Source of the DNA: Gammaproteobacteria bacterium
Lineage (GTDB): Bacteria; Pseudomonadota; Gammaproteobacteria; GCA-001735895
Assembly (NCBI GenBank): GCA_022340305.1
Contig: JAJDOF010000071.1
Span: 51,425 to 115,424, forward strand
Direction of reading: 5' to 3'
Length of the DNA: 64,000 nucleotides
The position numbers and the translations under genes were made by a program. Position 1 is the first letter of the stretch. Every line of letters begins with the position of its first letter. Below are positions 28,182-37,333 of this stretch, piece by piece. A model generated the notes under the pieces. It saw nothing but the letters and a program-made list of their open reading frames with translations. It ran no database searches and was not told where the DNA came from.

Positions 28182-28204
28182 AAACACCGCATAATCCGGT
28201 GTTT
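28182..28204 (+). terminator. Weak hairpin between spoT and ridA
   Basis: AAACACCG (28182-28189), a 7-base loop, CGGTGTTT (28197-28204), with only one further T. It could act as a weak terminator or a 3'-end stabiliser of spoT mRNA. Confidence 0.4.
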
Positions 28205-28222
28205 TCACGCTGGAGAAGCAAC

Positions 28223-28606
28223 ATGGCAAAAACCATTATTAATACCGCAGACGCACCGCAGGCAATCGGCACCTATTCCCAGGCCGTGAAGGTGGACAAC
28301 ACGGTCTATGTATCCGGCCAGATTCCGCTCGATCCGGCGAGCATGGAAGTCGTTGCGGGTGGTATCGAGGCTGAGATCACGCGCGTATTTGACAATCTGC
28401 AAGCAGTAGCCGGCGCGGCGGGTGGCAGCCTGGCCGACGTAGTCAAGCTGAATATCTTCCTGGTCGACCTCGGCAATTTTCCAATCGTCAACGAAATCAT
28501 GGCGCAATACTTCGATCAACCCTACCCGGCGCGTGCGGCCATCGGCGTAGCTGCGCTACCCAAGGGTGTCGGCGTAGAAATGGATGCGGTAATGGTTATC
28601 GACTAG
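28223..28606 (+). CDS. ridA: 2-iminobutanoate/2-iminopropanoate deaminase RidA
   Basis: A 127-residue YjgF/YER057c/UK114 protein. The start at 28223 opens [21 protein letters not shown], the family N-terminus; an upstream ATG in the frame (28199) gives an 8-residue extension with no homology. The conserved arginine is in [15 protein letters not shown], and the C-terminal [12 protein letters not shown] is typical. RidA hydrolyses reactive enamine/imine products of PLP enzymes. It occupies the place between spoT and recG, as in Pseudomonas. Confidence 0.95.
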   Translation: MAKTIINTADAPQAIGTYSQAVKVDNTVYVSGQIPLDPASMEVVAGGIEAEITRVFDNLQAVAGAAGGSLADVVKLNIFLVDLGNFPIVNEIMAQYFDQPYPARAAIGVAALPKGVGVEMDAVMVID

Positions 28607-28613
28607 CGCTTCA

Positions 28614-30707
28614 ATGGAACACTGGTCAACACAGGGATTGCGGTATTTGAAAGGTGTTGGTCCCAAGGTCGCGGACAAGTTGCTGAAGCTCGGCCTGAGC
28701 AACCAGCGCGACCTGCTGTTTCACTTGCCACTGCGTTACGAAGATCGCACCGTGGTATCGCCGCTGGGTTCGCTGCAGCCCGGGCAGCGCAGCCAGATCG
28801 AGGCGCAGGTGCTGCAGAGTTCGGTGAATTTCCGTCGTCAGGGGCGTTCGCGGCGCGTGCTGGTGGCTCGGCTTGCCGACAATACGGGTATGGTCACCGC
28901 AAGGTTTTTCTATTTCAGCGCCAGGCAGCAACAGCTGTTTGAAAAGGGCAACTGGTTACGTTGTTATGGTGAAGTCCGCATGGCGCAGGGTGAGCTGGAG
29001 ATGGTACACCCGGAAGCCGAGCTTATCGATATCGATCATCCTCCAGGCTTGCCGACCACACTGACCCCAATTTATCCTACCACCGAAGGACTGCACCAGC
29101 TGACATTAAAGCGCATACTGCAGCAGGTCATTACCAAATTGAAATCCGATGGTATTGGCGAAACCCTGCCGCAGTCCTGGCTGGATCAGAATCAATTCCC
29201 GGGCTTTACCTCGGCGATGATCGATTTACACAGCCCACAAAGCCGCAAGGACAGCGAGTTGATTGCCCACAACCAACACCCGGCGCAGCATCGTTTCGTG
29301 GTCGAAGAACTGGCCGCGCATCGCCTTGCACTGCTCGAACGCCGCCGTCAGCTGCGCAGCCGCAAAACACCGGTGATCGTAAACGACGCCGACCAGCAAC
29401 AACGCTTCCTGGTGACATTACCGTTCGCCCTGACCCGGGCCCAGCAGCGCGTGTTGGCCGAGTTGCTGCAGGATTTTGCCGCTGGTAAGCCGATGATACG
29501 GCTGGTGCAGGGTGATGTTGGCTCGGGCAAAACCGTGGTTGCCGCGCTTGCCTGTTTACCGGTTGTCGGTTCGGGTTACCAGTCCGCGTTGATGGCGCCA
29601 ACCGAAATCCTGGCCGAGCAGCACTATCAAAACTTCGTTCGTTGGCTGGAGCCGCTGGGTATCGCCGTCGTCGGACTGGTCGGTGCGGACAAGGGCAAGA
29701 GGCGTGAACAGAAGCTGGCGATGATTGCCTCTGGCGAGGCGCAGGTTATCGTTGGCACCCATGCCCTGTTCCAGGCCAGTGTCGAATTCCATCGCCTCGG
29801 GTTTATCATCTTCGATGAACAGCATCGCTTCGGTGTCGATCAGCGCCTCGCGCTGCAAAGAAAGACGCGCGGTGATGAAATGCCGCACCAGTTGATCATG
29901 ACCGCAACGCCGATTCCACGCACCCTGGCCATGTCGATCTATGCGGATCTTGATTACTCGCAGATTGACGAATTACCGCCCGGACGCAAGCCGGTTACCA
30001 CGTCGATTGTTTCCGAACAACAACGCGGCAGCCTGATCGAACGAGTAGCCGAATCCTGTAACCAGGGTGGCCAGGTATACTGGGTCTGTACCCTGGTCGA
30101 GGAATCCGAGGCGTTGCAATGCGAGGCCGCCGAGATGACCTATGAAACGCTGACGCAACAGTTACCGCTGTTGTCGGTGGGCCTCGTGCACGGGCGCATG
30201 AAACCGCGCGACAAGGAGGCGATTATTGCAGCGTTTAAACAGGGGGATATTCACATCCTGGTCGCCACTACGGTGATCGAGGTCGGGGTCGACGTGCCCA
30301 ATGCCAATATCATGATAGTGGAGAATCCGGAACGACTCGGGCTTGCGCAGATACACCAGCTGCGTGGGCGTGTCGGGCGGGGTGGGCGCGAAAGCTTTTG
30401 CATCTTGCTGGTGAAGAGCCAGCTTTCCGAACAGGCGCGCAACCGGCTTGAAATCATTCGTAGCACCCAGGACGGCTTTGAAATCGCCGAAAAAGACCTC
30501 GCGCTGCGTGGCGCCGGGGAAGTGCTTGGTACCCGTCAGACGGGTGAAATGAGCTTCAGAATTGCCGATTTGATGCGCGACCAGAAATGGTTTCCACAGG
30601 TTGAAGCGCTGGCAAAACTGATGCAGCAACCGCAGCACCGGTCGGAACGTGCCCAGTTGCTGCGTAACTGGGTCGGTGAGCGCCAGGATTATACCGACGT
30701 CGGTTAG
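28614..30707 (+). CDS. recG: ATP-dependent DNA helicase RecG
   Basis: A 697-residue branch-migration helicase that regresses stalled forks and processes Holliday junctions. The N-terminal wedge (OB-fold) domain runs to about residue 160; the helicase motifs are MIRLVQGDVGSGKTVVAALA (Walker A), IIFDEQHRFGVDQR (DEQH box), TATPIPRTLAM, and HQLRGRVGRGG (motif VI). It starts 7 bases after ridA. The length is typical for the family. Confidence 0.96.
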   Translation: MEHWSTQGLRYLKGVGPKVADKLLKLGLSNQRDLLFHLPLRYEDRTVVSPLGSLQPGQRSQIEAQVLQSSVNFRRQGRSRRVLVARLADNTGMVTARFFYFSARQQQLFEKGNWLRCYGEVRMAQGELEMVHPEAELIDIDHPPGLPTTLTPIYPTTEGLHQLTLKRILQQVITKLKSDGIGETLPQSWLDQNQFPGFTSAMIDLHSPQSRKDSELIAHNQHPAQHRFVVEELAAHRLALLERRRQLRSRKTPVIVNDADQQQRFLVTLPFALTRAQQRVLAELLQDFAAGKPMIRLVQGDVGSGKTVVAALACLPVVGSGYQSALMAPTEILAEQHYQNFVRWLEPLGIAVVGLVGADKGKRREQKLAMIASGEAQVIVGTHALFQASVEFHRLGFIIFDEQHRFGVDQRLALQRKTRGDEMPHQLIMTATPIPRTLAMSIYADLDYSQIDELPPGRKPVTTSIVSEQQRGSLIERVAESCNQGGQVYWVCTLVEESEALQCEAAEMTYETLTQQLPLLSVGLVHGRMKPRDKEAIIAAFKQGDIHILVATTVIEVGVDVPNANIMIVENPERLGLAQIHQLRGRVGRGGRESFCILLVKSQLSEQARNRLEIIRSTQDGFEIAEKDLALRGAGEVLGTRQTGEMSFRIADLMRDQKWFPQVEALAKLMQQPQHRSERAQLLRNWVGERQDYTDVG

Positions 30708-30748
30708 CCCACATGGCTCACCACCCTCCTACTGCGGCCGCCGATATA

Positions 30749-30842
30749 CTCACTGTGACGTCGCGTACTCCCGGCGGCCGGCTAAACGCAGTCTCCACTG
30801 CGCCGGCGCCGACCCCTGGTGCGTGCGCAACGTCACAGTGAG
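30749..30842. repeat. Long imperfect hairpin between recG and moeA
   Basis: CTCACTGTGACGT (30749-30761) and ACGTCACAGTGAG (30830-30842) are perfect 13-base inverted repeats. Inside them further pairing continues: a GC-rich CCGGCGGCCGGC-type arm against GCCGGCGCCG, and CGCAGT against ACTGCG around a CTCC loop at 30787-30802. The whole 94 bases fold as one interrupted hairpin. It lies in the 233-base gap between recG and moeA. It could be a miniature inverted-repeat element or a structured moeA leader; I cannot tell which. Confidence 0.75.
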
Positions 30843-30940
30843 CATCTCAACGCCCTCGCAACCAACGGTGGTGCGCAACACGGGCAGGCCGGGGAACAAG
30901 TTGGATTTAGAGTTGCCTGAACCTCTGGCTTTGCGGTCTA

Positions 30941-32182
30941 ATGTTGTCCATGAATCGCTGTGATACCACGCCCCTGCTGGCATATGATGACGCCCTCGCA
31001 CAATTGACCGGCAGTGTTGCGCCGCGCGCTGCCGTCACCGAGGTCCCGTTGCTGCAAGCCACGGGCAGAATTCTGGCCAGGTCAATCGATGCGGCTATCG
31101 ATGTGCCCGGCTGTGCGATGTCATCGATGGATGGCTATGCCATCAATACGGCAGACCTGGCGGACGCCGCGATCACCCGGCTGCCGCTGTCGCAGCGTAT
31201 CGCTGCGGGGGATGGAGTGACGACGCTCAAGCCGGGTAACGCCGCACGCATCTTTACCGGTGCGCCGCTGCCGGCAGGTGCTGATGCCGTCATCATGCAG
31301 GAGCAGGTGCAAGTGGACGCGCAGGGTATATGCTTTGAACAGCGCCCGCAGAGCGGACAAAACATACGGCCACGGGGCAACGACATTCAACGGGGCGCTA
31401 CCATCCTGCGTCAGGGCATGCGCCTGAGGGCCCAGGACATCGGGCTGGCGGCCTCGGTCGGGCTCGGTAGCCTGCCGGTCTTTGACGCGGTGCGCGTGGG
31501 CATCTTTTTCACTGGCGATGAACTGGTCGAGCCCGGCGAGGCACTGGCCAGCGGCAAGATTTACGATTCCAACCGTTACACACTGCATGGGCTGCTCGAG
31601 TCGCTGGGTTGCGAGATCGTTGATCTGGGCCTGGTTGGTGATACGCTCGAAGCGACGCGCGCGGCAATGCTCGAGGCGTCCGCGCGGGCCGACCTGGTGG
31701 TAACGACCGGCGGGGTTTCGGTTGGCGAGGAAGATCATGTGCGCATCGCCATCGAACAACTCGGTGAACTGCGTCTGTGGCGGCTCGGCATCAAGCCCGG
31801 CAAGCCGCTCGCCTATGGCCAGATCAATGAGACCGCATTCATTGGCTTGCCCGGAAATCCGGTATCGGTATTTGCGACATTCTGCCTGTTCGTGTCGCCG
31901 GTGATCCAGATCATGCAGGGACGTGACTGGCACAAGCCGATCGCGTTGCCGGTGCGCGCCGATTTCGACTGGCCGAAACCCGATAGTCGGCGCGAATTCC
32001 TGCGCGCGCGCCTGGTTTATGGCGCCCAGGGAGACACCCGGGTAGAGATATTTCCGAACCAGGACTCGGGTGTGCTGACCTCGACCGTGTGGGCCGATGG
32101 ATTTGTCGAAATCGCTGAAAATGAAACGGTGCGACGCGGCGACAGTGTCGATTACCTGCCGTATGCGCAGTTCTTTGGTTGA
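30941..32182 (+). CDS. moeA: Molybdopterin molybdenumtransferase MoeA
   Basis: A 413-residue enzyme that inserts molybdate into adenylated molybdopterin. Family motifs: ATGRILARSIDAAIDVPGCAMSSMDGYAI, RIFTGAPLPAGADAVIMQE, VTTGGVSVGEEDHV, and KPGKPLAYGQ...FIGLPGNPVSVF. The ATG at 30941 gives MLSMNRCDTT; the ATG at 30950 is an equal alternative. Four bases separate it from moaE, so the pair probably forms a molybdenum-cofactor operon. Confidence 0.96.
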   Translation: MLSMNRCDTTPLLAYDDALAQLTGSVAPRAAVTEVPLLQATGRILARSIDAAIDVPGCAMSSMDGYAINTADLADAAITRLPLSQRIAAGDGVTTLKPGNAARIFTGAPLPAGADAVIMQEQVQVDAQGICFEQRPQSGQNIRPRGNDIQRGATILRQGMRLRAQDIGLAASVGLGSLPVFDAVRVGIFFTGDELVEPGEALASGKIYDSNRYTLHGLLESLGCEIVDLGLVGDTLEATRAAMLEASARADLVVTTGGVSVGEEDHVRIAIEQLGELRLWRLGIKPGKPLAYGQINETAFIGLPGNPVSVFATFCLFVSPVIQIMQGRDWHKPIALPVRADFDWPKPDSRREFLRARLVYGAQGDTRVEIFPNQDSGVLTSTVWADGFVEIAENETVRRGDSVDYLPYAQFFG

Positions 32183-32186
32183 TGCG

Positions 32187-32639
32187 ATGATTATTCGAAT
32201 TCAGACCGAGGATTTTGACATCGCCGCACTGCATCGCGAATTGCTGGCCGGGCGTAGCGATGTAGGTGCGATCGCGAGTTTTATCGGCCTGGTTCGAGAC
32301 CTCGAGGGCGATCCGTTGCAGCAGATGACGCTGGAGCATTATCCGGGGATGACCGAGTCTGCACTGCAGGACATCGCAAGCAGGGCGCAGCGGCGCTGGG
32401 AAATTGTCGATCTGGGTATTGTTCACCGTGTCGGCGCACTCGCGCCTGCCGATCAGATCGTACTGGTATCGGTGTTGAGTTCCCATCGCGCCGATGCGTT
32501 TGCGGCCTGCCAGTTCATCATGGATTATCTCAAGACCGAGGCGCCGTTCTGGAAGAAAGAAGTCAGCGAGCAGGGAGCGAAGTGGGTCGAGTCCCGCGCC
32601 AGCGATGACCAGGCGCGCGAAAAGTGGGAATCCCGCTAA
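32187..32639 (+). CDS. moaE: Molybdopterin synthase catalytic subunit MoaE
   Basis: A 150-residue large subunit of molybdopterin synthase, which uses sulfur from MoaD thiocarboxylate to make the dithiolene. The start at 32187 (MIIRIQTEDFDIAALHREL) gives the family N-terminus; the frame is open further upstream, but that part lies inside moeA. Diagnostic segments: GAIASFIGLVRD, MTLEHYPGMTESAL, HRVGALAPADQIVLVSVLSSHR, and LKTEAPFWKKE with the active-site lysine. moaD and moaC are not in this window. Confidence 0.95.
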   Translation: MIIRIQTEDFDIAALHRELLAGRSDVGAIASFIGLVRDLEGDPLQQMTLEHYPGMTESALQDIASRAQRRWEIVDLGIVHRVGALAPADQIVLVSVLSSHRADAFAACQFIMDYLKTEAPFWKKEVSEQGAKWVESRASDDQAREKWESR

Positions 32640-32816
32640 TTTGGATTCAGACGGAGTTGTCGTTGCCGTAGCGGCTTTCCTGACACCTGGCTTGTCGGTG
32701 ATTTCGGCACGGTCAAACTGTGTTCAAGTGTCGAATCAACGATAAATTCGTCATTGTGGCTTACGTGCGCAGGCCGAGTTGATACAATGCCGGCTTGAGT
32801 TAGTTGCCTGCCGAAG

Positions 32817-34991
32817 ATGGACGTATCCCACATAATCGATTCTCTGAATGAGCGCCAGCGCGAAGCGGTTAGCGCCGAGCCCGGCCCGCTGCTGATTCTG
32901 GCCGGCGCCGGCAGCGGCAAAACCCGGGTTTTGACGCATCGCATCGCCTGGGTTTGCGAGGTCAACGGCGAGTCGCCCTACAGTGTGCTCGCGGTGACTT
33001 TCACCAACAAGGCCGCCGCTGAGATGCGCGCGCGCGTCGAGGCGTTGCTCGGTATATCGGCAGCCGCGATGTGGGTCGGCACCTTTCACGGGCTCGCGCA
33101 TCGCATGTTACGCCTCCATTACGAGGCGGCGGGATTACCGCAGAACTTTCAAATCCTCGACAGCGACGATCAGTTGCGCATGGTCAAGCGCGTGGTGCGC
33201 CAGCTTGACCTCGACGAAGCGCGTTGGCCGCCCAAGCAGGCGCAGTGGTTCATCAATCACAACAAGGATGAGGGCTTGCGCCCGGCCAATATCGATCCGG
33301 GCCAGGATCCGATTCAACAGCAGATGCTGCAAATCTATCGGCTTTACGAAGAGCTGTGCCAGCTGGCCGGCGTTGTCGACTTTGCCGAGTTGCTGTTGCG
33401 AGTGCTCGAGCTGATTCGCGATCACGATGACGTTCGTGGGCATTACCAGCGCCGCTTCAAGCATATCCTGGTCGATGAATTTCAGGATACCAATGCGATC
33501 CAGTATGCCTGGCTGCGGTTGATGGCGGGTCCCGCAACGCCGGTATTCGTGGTTGGCGACGACGATCAGTCGATTTACGGCTGGCGCGGCGCGCGTATCG
33601 AGAACATCCACAACTTCGAGAAAGATTTCCGCAACACCCAGGTGATACGACTGGAGCAGAATTACCGTTCGACTGGCACCATACTGAAAGCAGCGAATGC
33701 CTTGATTGAAGAAAACAAGTCGCGCCTCGGCAAGGAGTTGTGGACCGACAGTGCCGACGGTGACCTGATTCTGTATTACTCGGCCTATAACGAAAAGGAC
33801 GAGGCCCGCTTTGTCGTCGACCGTATCGAGGCCTGGGTCGCCGATGGACGCAGCCGCAATGAAGTTGCCGTGCTGTACCGCTCTAATGCACAATCACGGC
33901 AGTTCGAAGAAACCCTGGTTATGCGTGGTGTGCCCTATCGGGTATACGGCGGGCTGCGCTTCTTCGAGCGTGCCGAGATAAAGGATACCCTTGCCTATTT
34001 GCGCATGATCTCGAGCCCAACCGCGGACAATGCCTTCGAGCGAACCGTCAATCATCCACCGCGGGGAATCGGCCAGAAAACCATCGACGAAATACGCGCT
34101 CATGCGCGTGCCCGTATGATCACCCTGTGGGACGCCAGTCTCGAGTTGGTCGCCGCGGATCATTTGAGTGGGCGCGCGCGCAGCGCGTTGCAGGTCTACG
34201 TCGACCTGATTCGGCGCATGACCAGCGAGTTGGGCGAGTTACCGCTAGGTGAACAAATCCGCTCCAGTGTTGAGATAAGCGGCCTCGATGCGCACTTCAA
34301 AAAGGACAATAGCGAAAAGGGCCAGTCGCGGCTCGAGAACCTGCAGGAACTGGTTGGTGCCGGCAAAGGATTTGAATACGATGCGGAGATCGATGAAAAC
34401 ATGTCGGTGCTGGATGCTTTTCTGGCGCATGCCGCGCTCGAAGCCGGTGAGGCGCAGGGTGACGCCTGGGAAGATTGCGTGCAGTTGATGACCATGCACT
34501 CGGTCAAGGGACTCGAATTCCCGCTGGTATTCCTGGTGGGCATGGAAGAGGGTCTGTTTCCGCATCAGCGATCCAGCGAAGAGCCCGGTCGAATGGAGGA
34601 AGAGCGCCGGCTGTGTTATGTCGGTATCACCCGCGCACGTGAGCAGTTGGTGGTAACCAGCGCCGAGGTGCGGCGCCTCTACGGCAATGAAAGCTACAAC
34701 ATGCTGTCGCGCTTTGTTCGCGAAATTCCGGATGAATTGAAACAGGAAATTCGCCCCAAGGCACAGTTTAGTCGAGCGGTGATGCAGGCACCTTCACGCA
34801 ATATGGGTCAACACCGTGCACAGGAAGAGACCGGATTAGCGGTTGGCCAGCGTGTCAATCATGCGCGTTTTGGCGATGGAATCGTGATCAATCTCGAAGG
34901 ACAAGGGGCGCAATCACGGGTACAGGTGAATTTTGAAGCGGCCGGCAGCAAGTGGTTGATCGCGAGCATGGCAAACCTGCAACCCGCCTGA
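32817..34991 (+). CDS. uvrD: DNA helicase II (UvrD/Rep family)
   Basis: A 724-residue superfamily 1 helicase acting in nucleotide excision and mismatch repair. Motifs in order: AGAGSGKTRVLTHRI (I), TFTNKAAAEMRARV (Ia), LVDEFQDTNAIQY (II), GDDDQSIYGWRGA (III), LEQNYRSTGTI (IV), MTMHSVKGLEFPLVFLVGMEEGLFPH (V), and YVGITRAREQL (VI). The C-terminal NHARFGDGIVINLEGQG...FEAAGSKWLIASMANL is the Tudor-like tail typical of UvrD. It is monocistronic, with 177 and 121 gene-free bases on either side; I see no convincing LexA box upstream. Confidence 0.96.
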   Translation: MDVSHIIDSLNERQREAVSAEPGPLLILAGAGSGKTRVLTHRIAWVCEVNGESPYSVLAVTFTNKAAAEMRARVEALLGISAAAMWVGTFHGLAHRMLRLHYEAAGLPQNFQILDSDDQLRMVKRVVRQLDLDEARWPPKQAQWFINHNKDEGLRPANIDPGQDPIQQQMLQIYRLYEELCQLAGVVDFAELLLRVLELIRDHDDVRGHYQRRFKHILVDEFQDTNAIQYAWLRLMAGPATPVFVVGDDDQSIYGWRGARIENIHNFEKDFRNTQVIRLEQNYRSTGTILKAANALIEENKSRLGKELWTDSADGDLILYYSAYNEKDEARFVVDRIEAWVADGRSRNEVAVLYRSNAQSRQFEETLVMRGVPYRVYGGLRFFERAEIKDTLAYLRMISSPTADNAFERTVNHPPRGIGQKTIDEIRAHARARMITLWDASLELVAADHLSGRARSALQVYVDLIRRMTSELGELPLGEQIRSSVEISGLDAHFKKDNSEKGQSRLENLQELVGAGKGFEYDAEIDENMSVLDAFLAHAALEAGEAQGDAWEDCVQLMTMHSVKGLEFPLVFLVGMEEGLFPHQRSSEEPGRMEEERRLCYVGITRAREQLVVTSAEVRRLYGNESYNMLSRFVREIPDELKQEIRPKAQFSRAVMQAPSRNMGQHRAQEETGLAVGQRVNHARFGDGIVINLEGQGAQSRVQVNFEAAGSKWLIASMANLQPA

Positions 34992-35112
34992 TTGAGCAAA
35001 CCCCGGTAATCGACCAGGGTCTCAATCGGCGTGATCGAATTAGCCAGACACTGAGGCCTTGGTGTAATATTGCCGCTGCATCAGCGCACTATCGAACCAG
35101 ACAGGAGTTCCT

Positions 35113-35979
35113 ATGAGTAAACAGAAAGTAGCCTTTATCGGCCTCGGCGTCATGGGCTATCCCATGGCCGGGCATCTTGCCAAAGCCGGTTATGAAACCC
35201 GGGTTTATAACCGGACTGTTACCAAGGCCGAGCAATGGTGTGAAGAATACGGCGGCAGCCATGGGCGCACGCCGCGAGAAGCAGCCAAAGACGCCGACTT
35301 CGTATTCATGTGCGTGGGTAACGATGATGATTTGCGTTCCGTGGTCTACGGTGATGACGGGGTGCTGGCCGGTTGCAAGGCAGATGCCATTCTGGTCGAC
35401 CATACCACCGCATCCGCTGACGTTGCGCGCGAAATTGCCGAGCGCGCCGATGTCGCGTTTCTCGACGCACCGGTATCCGGTGGCCAGGCGGGGGCAGAAA
35501 ATGGTGTTCTCACGGTCATGATGGGAGGCAGTGAAGCCGCGTTCAAGCGCGCCCGCCCGGTGATCATGAGCTACGCGCGGGCAGCTGAATTGCTCGGCAG
35601 TGTGGGTGCGGGCCAACTGACTAAAATGGTTAACCAGATCTGCATCGCCGGTCTGGTGCAGGGCCTGTCTGAAGGGCTCAATTTTGCGCAATGTGCAGGG
35701 CTTGATGGGCACAAGGTGGTCGAGGTCATTTCCAAGGGTGCGGCCGGCTCCTGGCAAATGGAAAATCGCGGTAATACCATGCTCAACGATGAGTTTGAGT
35801 TTGGCTTTGCGGTTGACTGGATGCGCAAGGATCTTGGGATATGTCTCGAGGAAGCAGAGCGCAATGGCGCCAAATTGCCGGTTACCCGCATCGTCAATGA
35901 TTACTATGGCGAAGTGCAGGCAATGGGTGGTGGTCGCTGGGACACCTCGAGCCTGATTCGGCGTTTGAAGCAGAAATAA
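35113..35979 (+). CDS. 3-hydroxyisobutyrate dehydrogenase-like oxidoreductase
   Basis: A 288-residue beta-hydroxyacid dehydrogenase. The NAD(P) motif is AFIGLGVMGYPMAGHLAKAG; APVSGGQAGAENGVLTVMMGG is the substrate-binding signature, and LTKMVNQICIAGLVQGLSEGL supplies the catalytic lysine. Family members oxidise 3-hydroxyisobutyrate or reduce tartronate semialdehyde or succinic semialdehyde; the substrate cannot be fixed here. A strong Shine-Dalgarno (AGGAG) precedes the ATG. No valine catabolism genes flank it. Confidence 0.93.
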   Translation: MSKQKVAFIGLGVMGYPMAGHLAKAGYETRVYNRTVTKAEQWCEEYGGSHGRTPREAAKDADFVFMCVGNDDDLRSVVYGDDGVLAGCKADAILVDHTTASADVAREIAERADVAFLDAPVSGGQAGAENGVLTVMMGGSEAAFKRARPVIMSYARAAELLGSVGAGQLTKMVNQICIAGLVQGLSEGLNFAQCAGLDGHKVVEVISKGAAGSWQMENRGNTMLNDEFEFGFAVDWMRKDLGICLEEAERNGAKLPVTRIVNDYYGEVQAMGGGRWDTSSLIRRLKQK

Positions 35980-36104
35980 GCACAAATAGCCAGTTTTATT
36001 TGTTTTGAGCCTTTGGTTGCTGATATTAAAAATTATTGATTTAATTCAGTGGGTTATATAGGTAAAGTAACAAAAGAGATCAATATATCGCGAATCTATA
36101 CTGT

Positions 36105-36269
36105 TTTTTATACCGTTTATCGAAAAAAAACTGGAAATTTGTCGCCAGTATCCTATATATGTAATCGTGTTTAGGGTTAAGAACACCTAACCTATCTCAC
36201 GATGTCCTCCTTTGGTTATATTGTCGATTACGACATTTAGGCTGGTCCACCAGGACCAGCCTTTTTTTT
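36105..36269 (+). ncRNA. Candidate small RNA in AT-rich gap (5' end uncertain)
   Basis: The gap 35980-36343 has no gene but ends in a strong intrinsic terminator at 36240-36269 that lies 260 bases past the preceding stop codon. Upstream of it the AT-rich stretch has a TATACT at 36097-36102 that could be a -10 element, a small hairpin (ACTGG/CCAGT, 36130-36149), and a second (GGTTA/TAACC near 36174-36193). An unpaired TCCTCCT at 36205-36211 is complementary to Shine-Dalgarno sequences, as in many trans-acting sRNAs. The -35 is not evident and no known RNA family was recognised. Confidence 0.45.
36240..36269 (+). terminator. Strong rho-independent terminator
   Basis: GGCTGGTCC (36240-36248), ACCA loop, GGACCAGCC (36253-36261), then eight T residues. 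There is no matching A-run on the 5' side, so it works rightward only. It ends either a long 3' UTR of the dehydrogenase gene or a separate small RNA. Confidence 0.93.
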
Positions 36270-36343
36270 GCCTGCCGATAATCACTCGCTCACGGCGATG
36301 ACATTTCAGGGACGGGCGGTCCGCGGTATTCGAAGGTGACAGG

Positions 36344-37333
36344 TTATTTCCTGATGGGCAGATACAGTGTGGTGCCTGTCTGATTGCTAAAGGCGCTCTC
36401 ACCGGGGTCAACCTGGTAGATTTCCAGTGCCGGCCGAGTCGACTCCGTTTTGATTTTGTGCAGGCGACAATGGGTCGCAAAAGCATACCAGGCGAGTGGC
36501 AGAAACTTGAGGTCACCACGCAGTGTCATCTTCAAATAAAGGCCTCCGTTGAAGCTGTGTTGCTGGTAGTTCGATAGCGGGGCATTGTTGCCGACCGGGA
36601 TCGCGATTTCGGTCTGAAAATGTGTACCGAGAGGATCGAATTGATGATAGAGCATAAGTGACAGGCCGATCCGTGTTGCTGCGCTGCTACGCAACCTGTC
36701 GATACTGCTGCGTCGAGCGGCTTCGATTTGACGCAGGTTACCGTTACAGGGAATTGCCCAGTAGCTGAAATCCTGCAATTCCTCTTCGCCGACGAACTCG
36801 AGGACAGGATGTGCCGTAGAGTCGTTCAGGTAGCCGCCAAGCAGGGCCAGTCCAAGTTCAAAGTCGCGGCCGATCCTGGTTTCCATGCGCCTTGCCATGG
36901 AACGAAACAGGAATGGCATGTTGCCGCTCATCTCCCAGCTCACCAGGCTGTGGCCGTCGCGGTTTTCGAATTTCCAGTAAACCTGGTTCTCTGCTTTGAA
37001 AGGACGCTGGAAGGCAATTTTTTGATGGATCGCGCGTCCGCTCTGGATCTCGATATGGGTCACTTTTCCGGCACCGACAACCTTGCCATCCCAGCTGTAG
37101 TAGCCCCCCTCGGCCTGCCAGTTTTCGCTGAAGTCCAGGCTGGCTTCGGGCTCATGCAGCAACCACGGACTCCAATGCGGCCAGGTCTTGAAGTCGAGCA
37201 CTGCGGCAAAGGCCGACTCGACTGGCACCTCAATCTCCAGGCTGCGCCTGACCTGAAAGAATCCTTTCTGACAGGCCAGGTAAATCAGTGCTGCCAGCAC
37301 AATCGCGACGATGAGTCCGGACACAATCCACAT
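36344..37333 (-). CDS. Membrane-anchored SRPBCC plus GyrI-like protein
   Basis: A 329-residue protein. The start was set at the ATG that overlaps the fetB stop (TGATG at 37335-37331); the longer frame upstream lies within fetB. One membrane helix at the N-terminus (WIVSGLIVAIVLAALIYLAC) is followed by an SRPBCC/polyketide-cyclase-like domain (SLEIEVPVESAFAAVLDFKTWPHWSPW to GLALLGGYL, about residues 25-180). A C-terminal domain resembles the GyrI-like small-molecule-binding fold (about 200-325). Function is unknown; a ligand or lipid-binding role at the inner membrane is inferred. It is translationally coupled to fetB. Confidence 0.8.
   Translation of the reverse strand: MWIVSGLIVAIVLAALIYLACQKGFFQVRRSLEIEVPVESAFAAVLDFKTWPHWSPWLLHEPEASLDFSENWQAEGGYYSWDGKVVGAGKVTHIEIQSGRAIHQKIAFQRPFKAENQVYWKFENRDGHSLVSWEMSGNMPFLFRSMARRMETRIGRDFELGLALLGGYLNDSTAHPVLEFVGEEELQDFSYWAIPCNGNLRQIEAARRSSIDRLRSSAATRIGLSLMLYHQFDPLGTHFQTEIAIPVGNNAPLSNYQQHSFNGGLYLKMTLRGDLKFLPLAWYAFATHCRLHKIKTESTRPALEIYQVDPGESAFSNQTGTTLYLPIRK

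Noticed and set aside
31121..31933. A 270-codon leftward frame opposite moeA
   Set aside because: Antisense shadow of moeA, which has clear family motifs.
32640..32816. LexA box in front of uvrD
   Set aside because: No CTGT-N8-ACAG match was found in the 177-base gap.
35089..35985. A 298-codon leftward frame opposite the dehydrogenase gene
   Set aside because: Antisense shadow; the rightward frame has the Rossmann motif and catalytic lysine.
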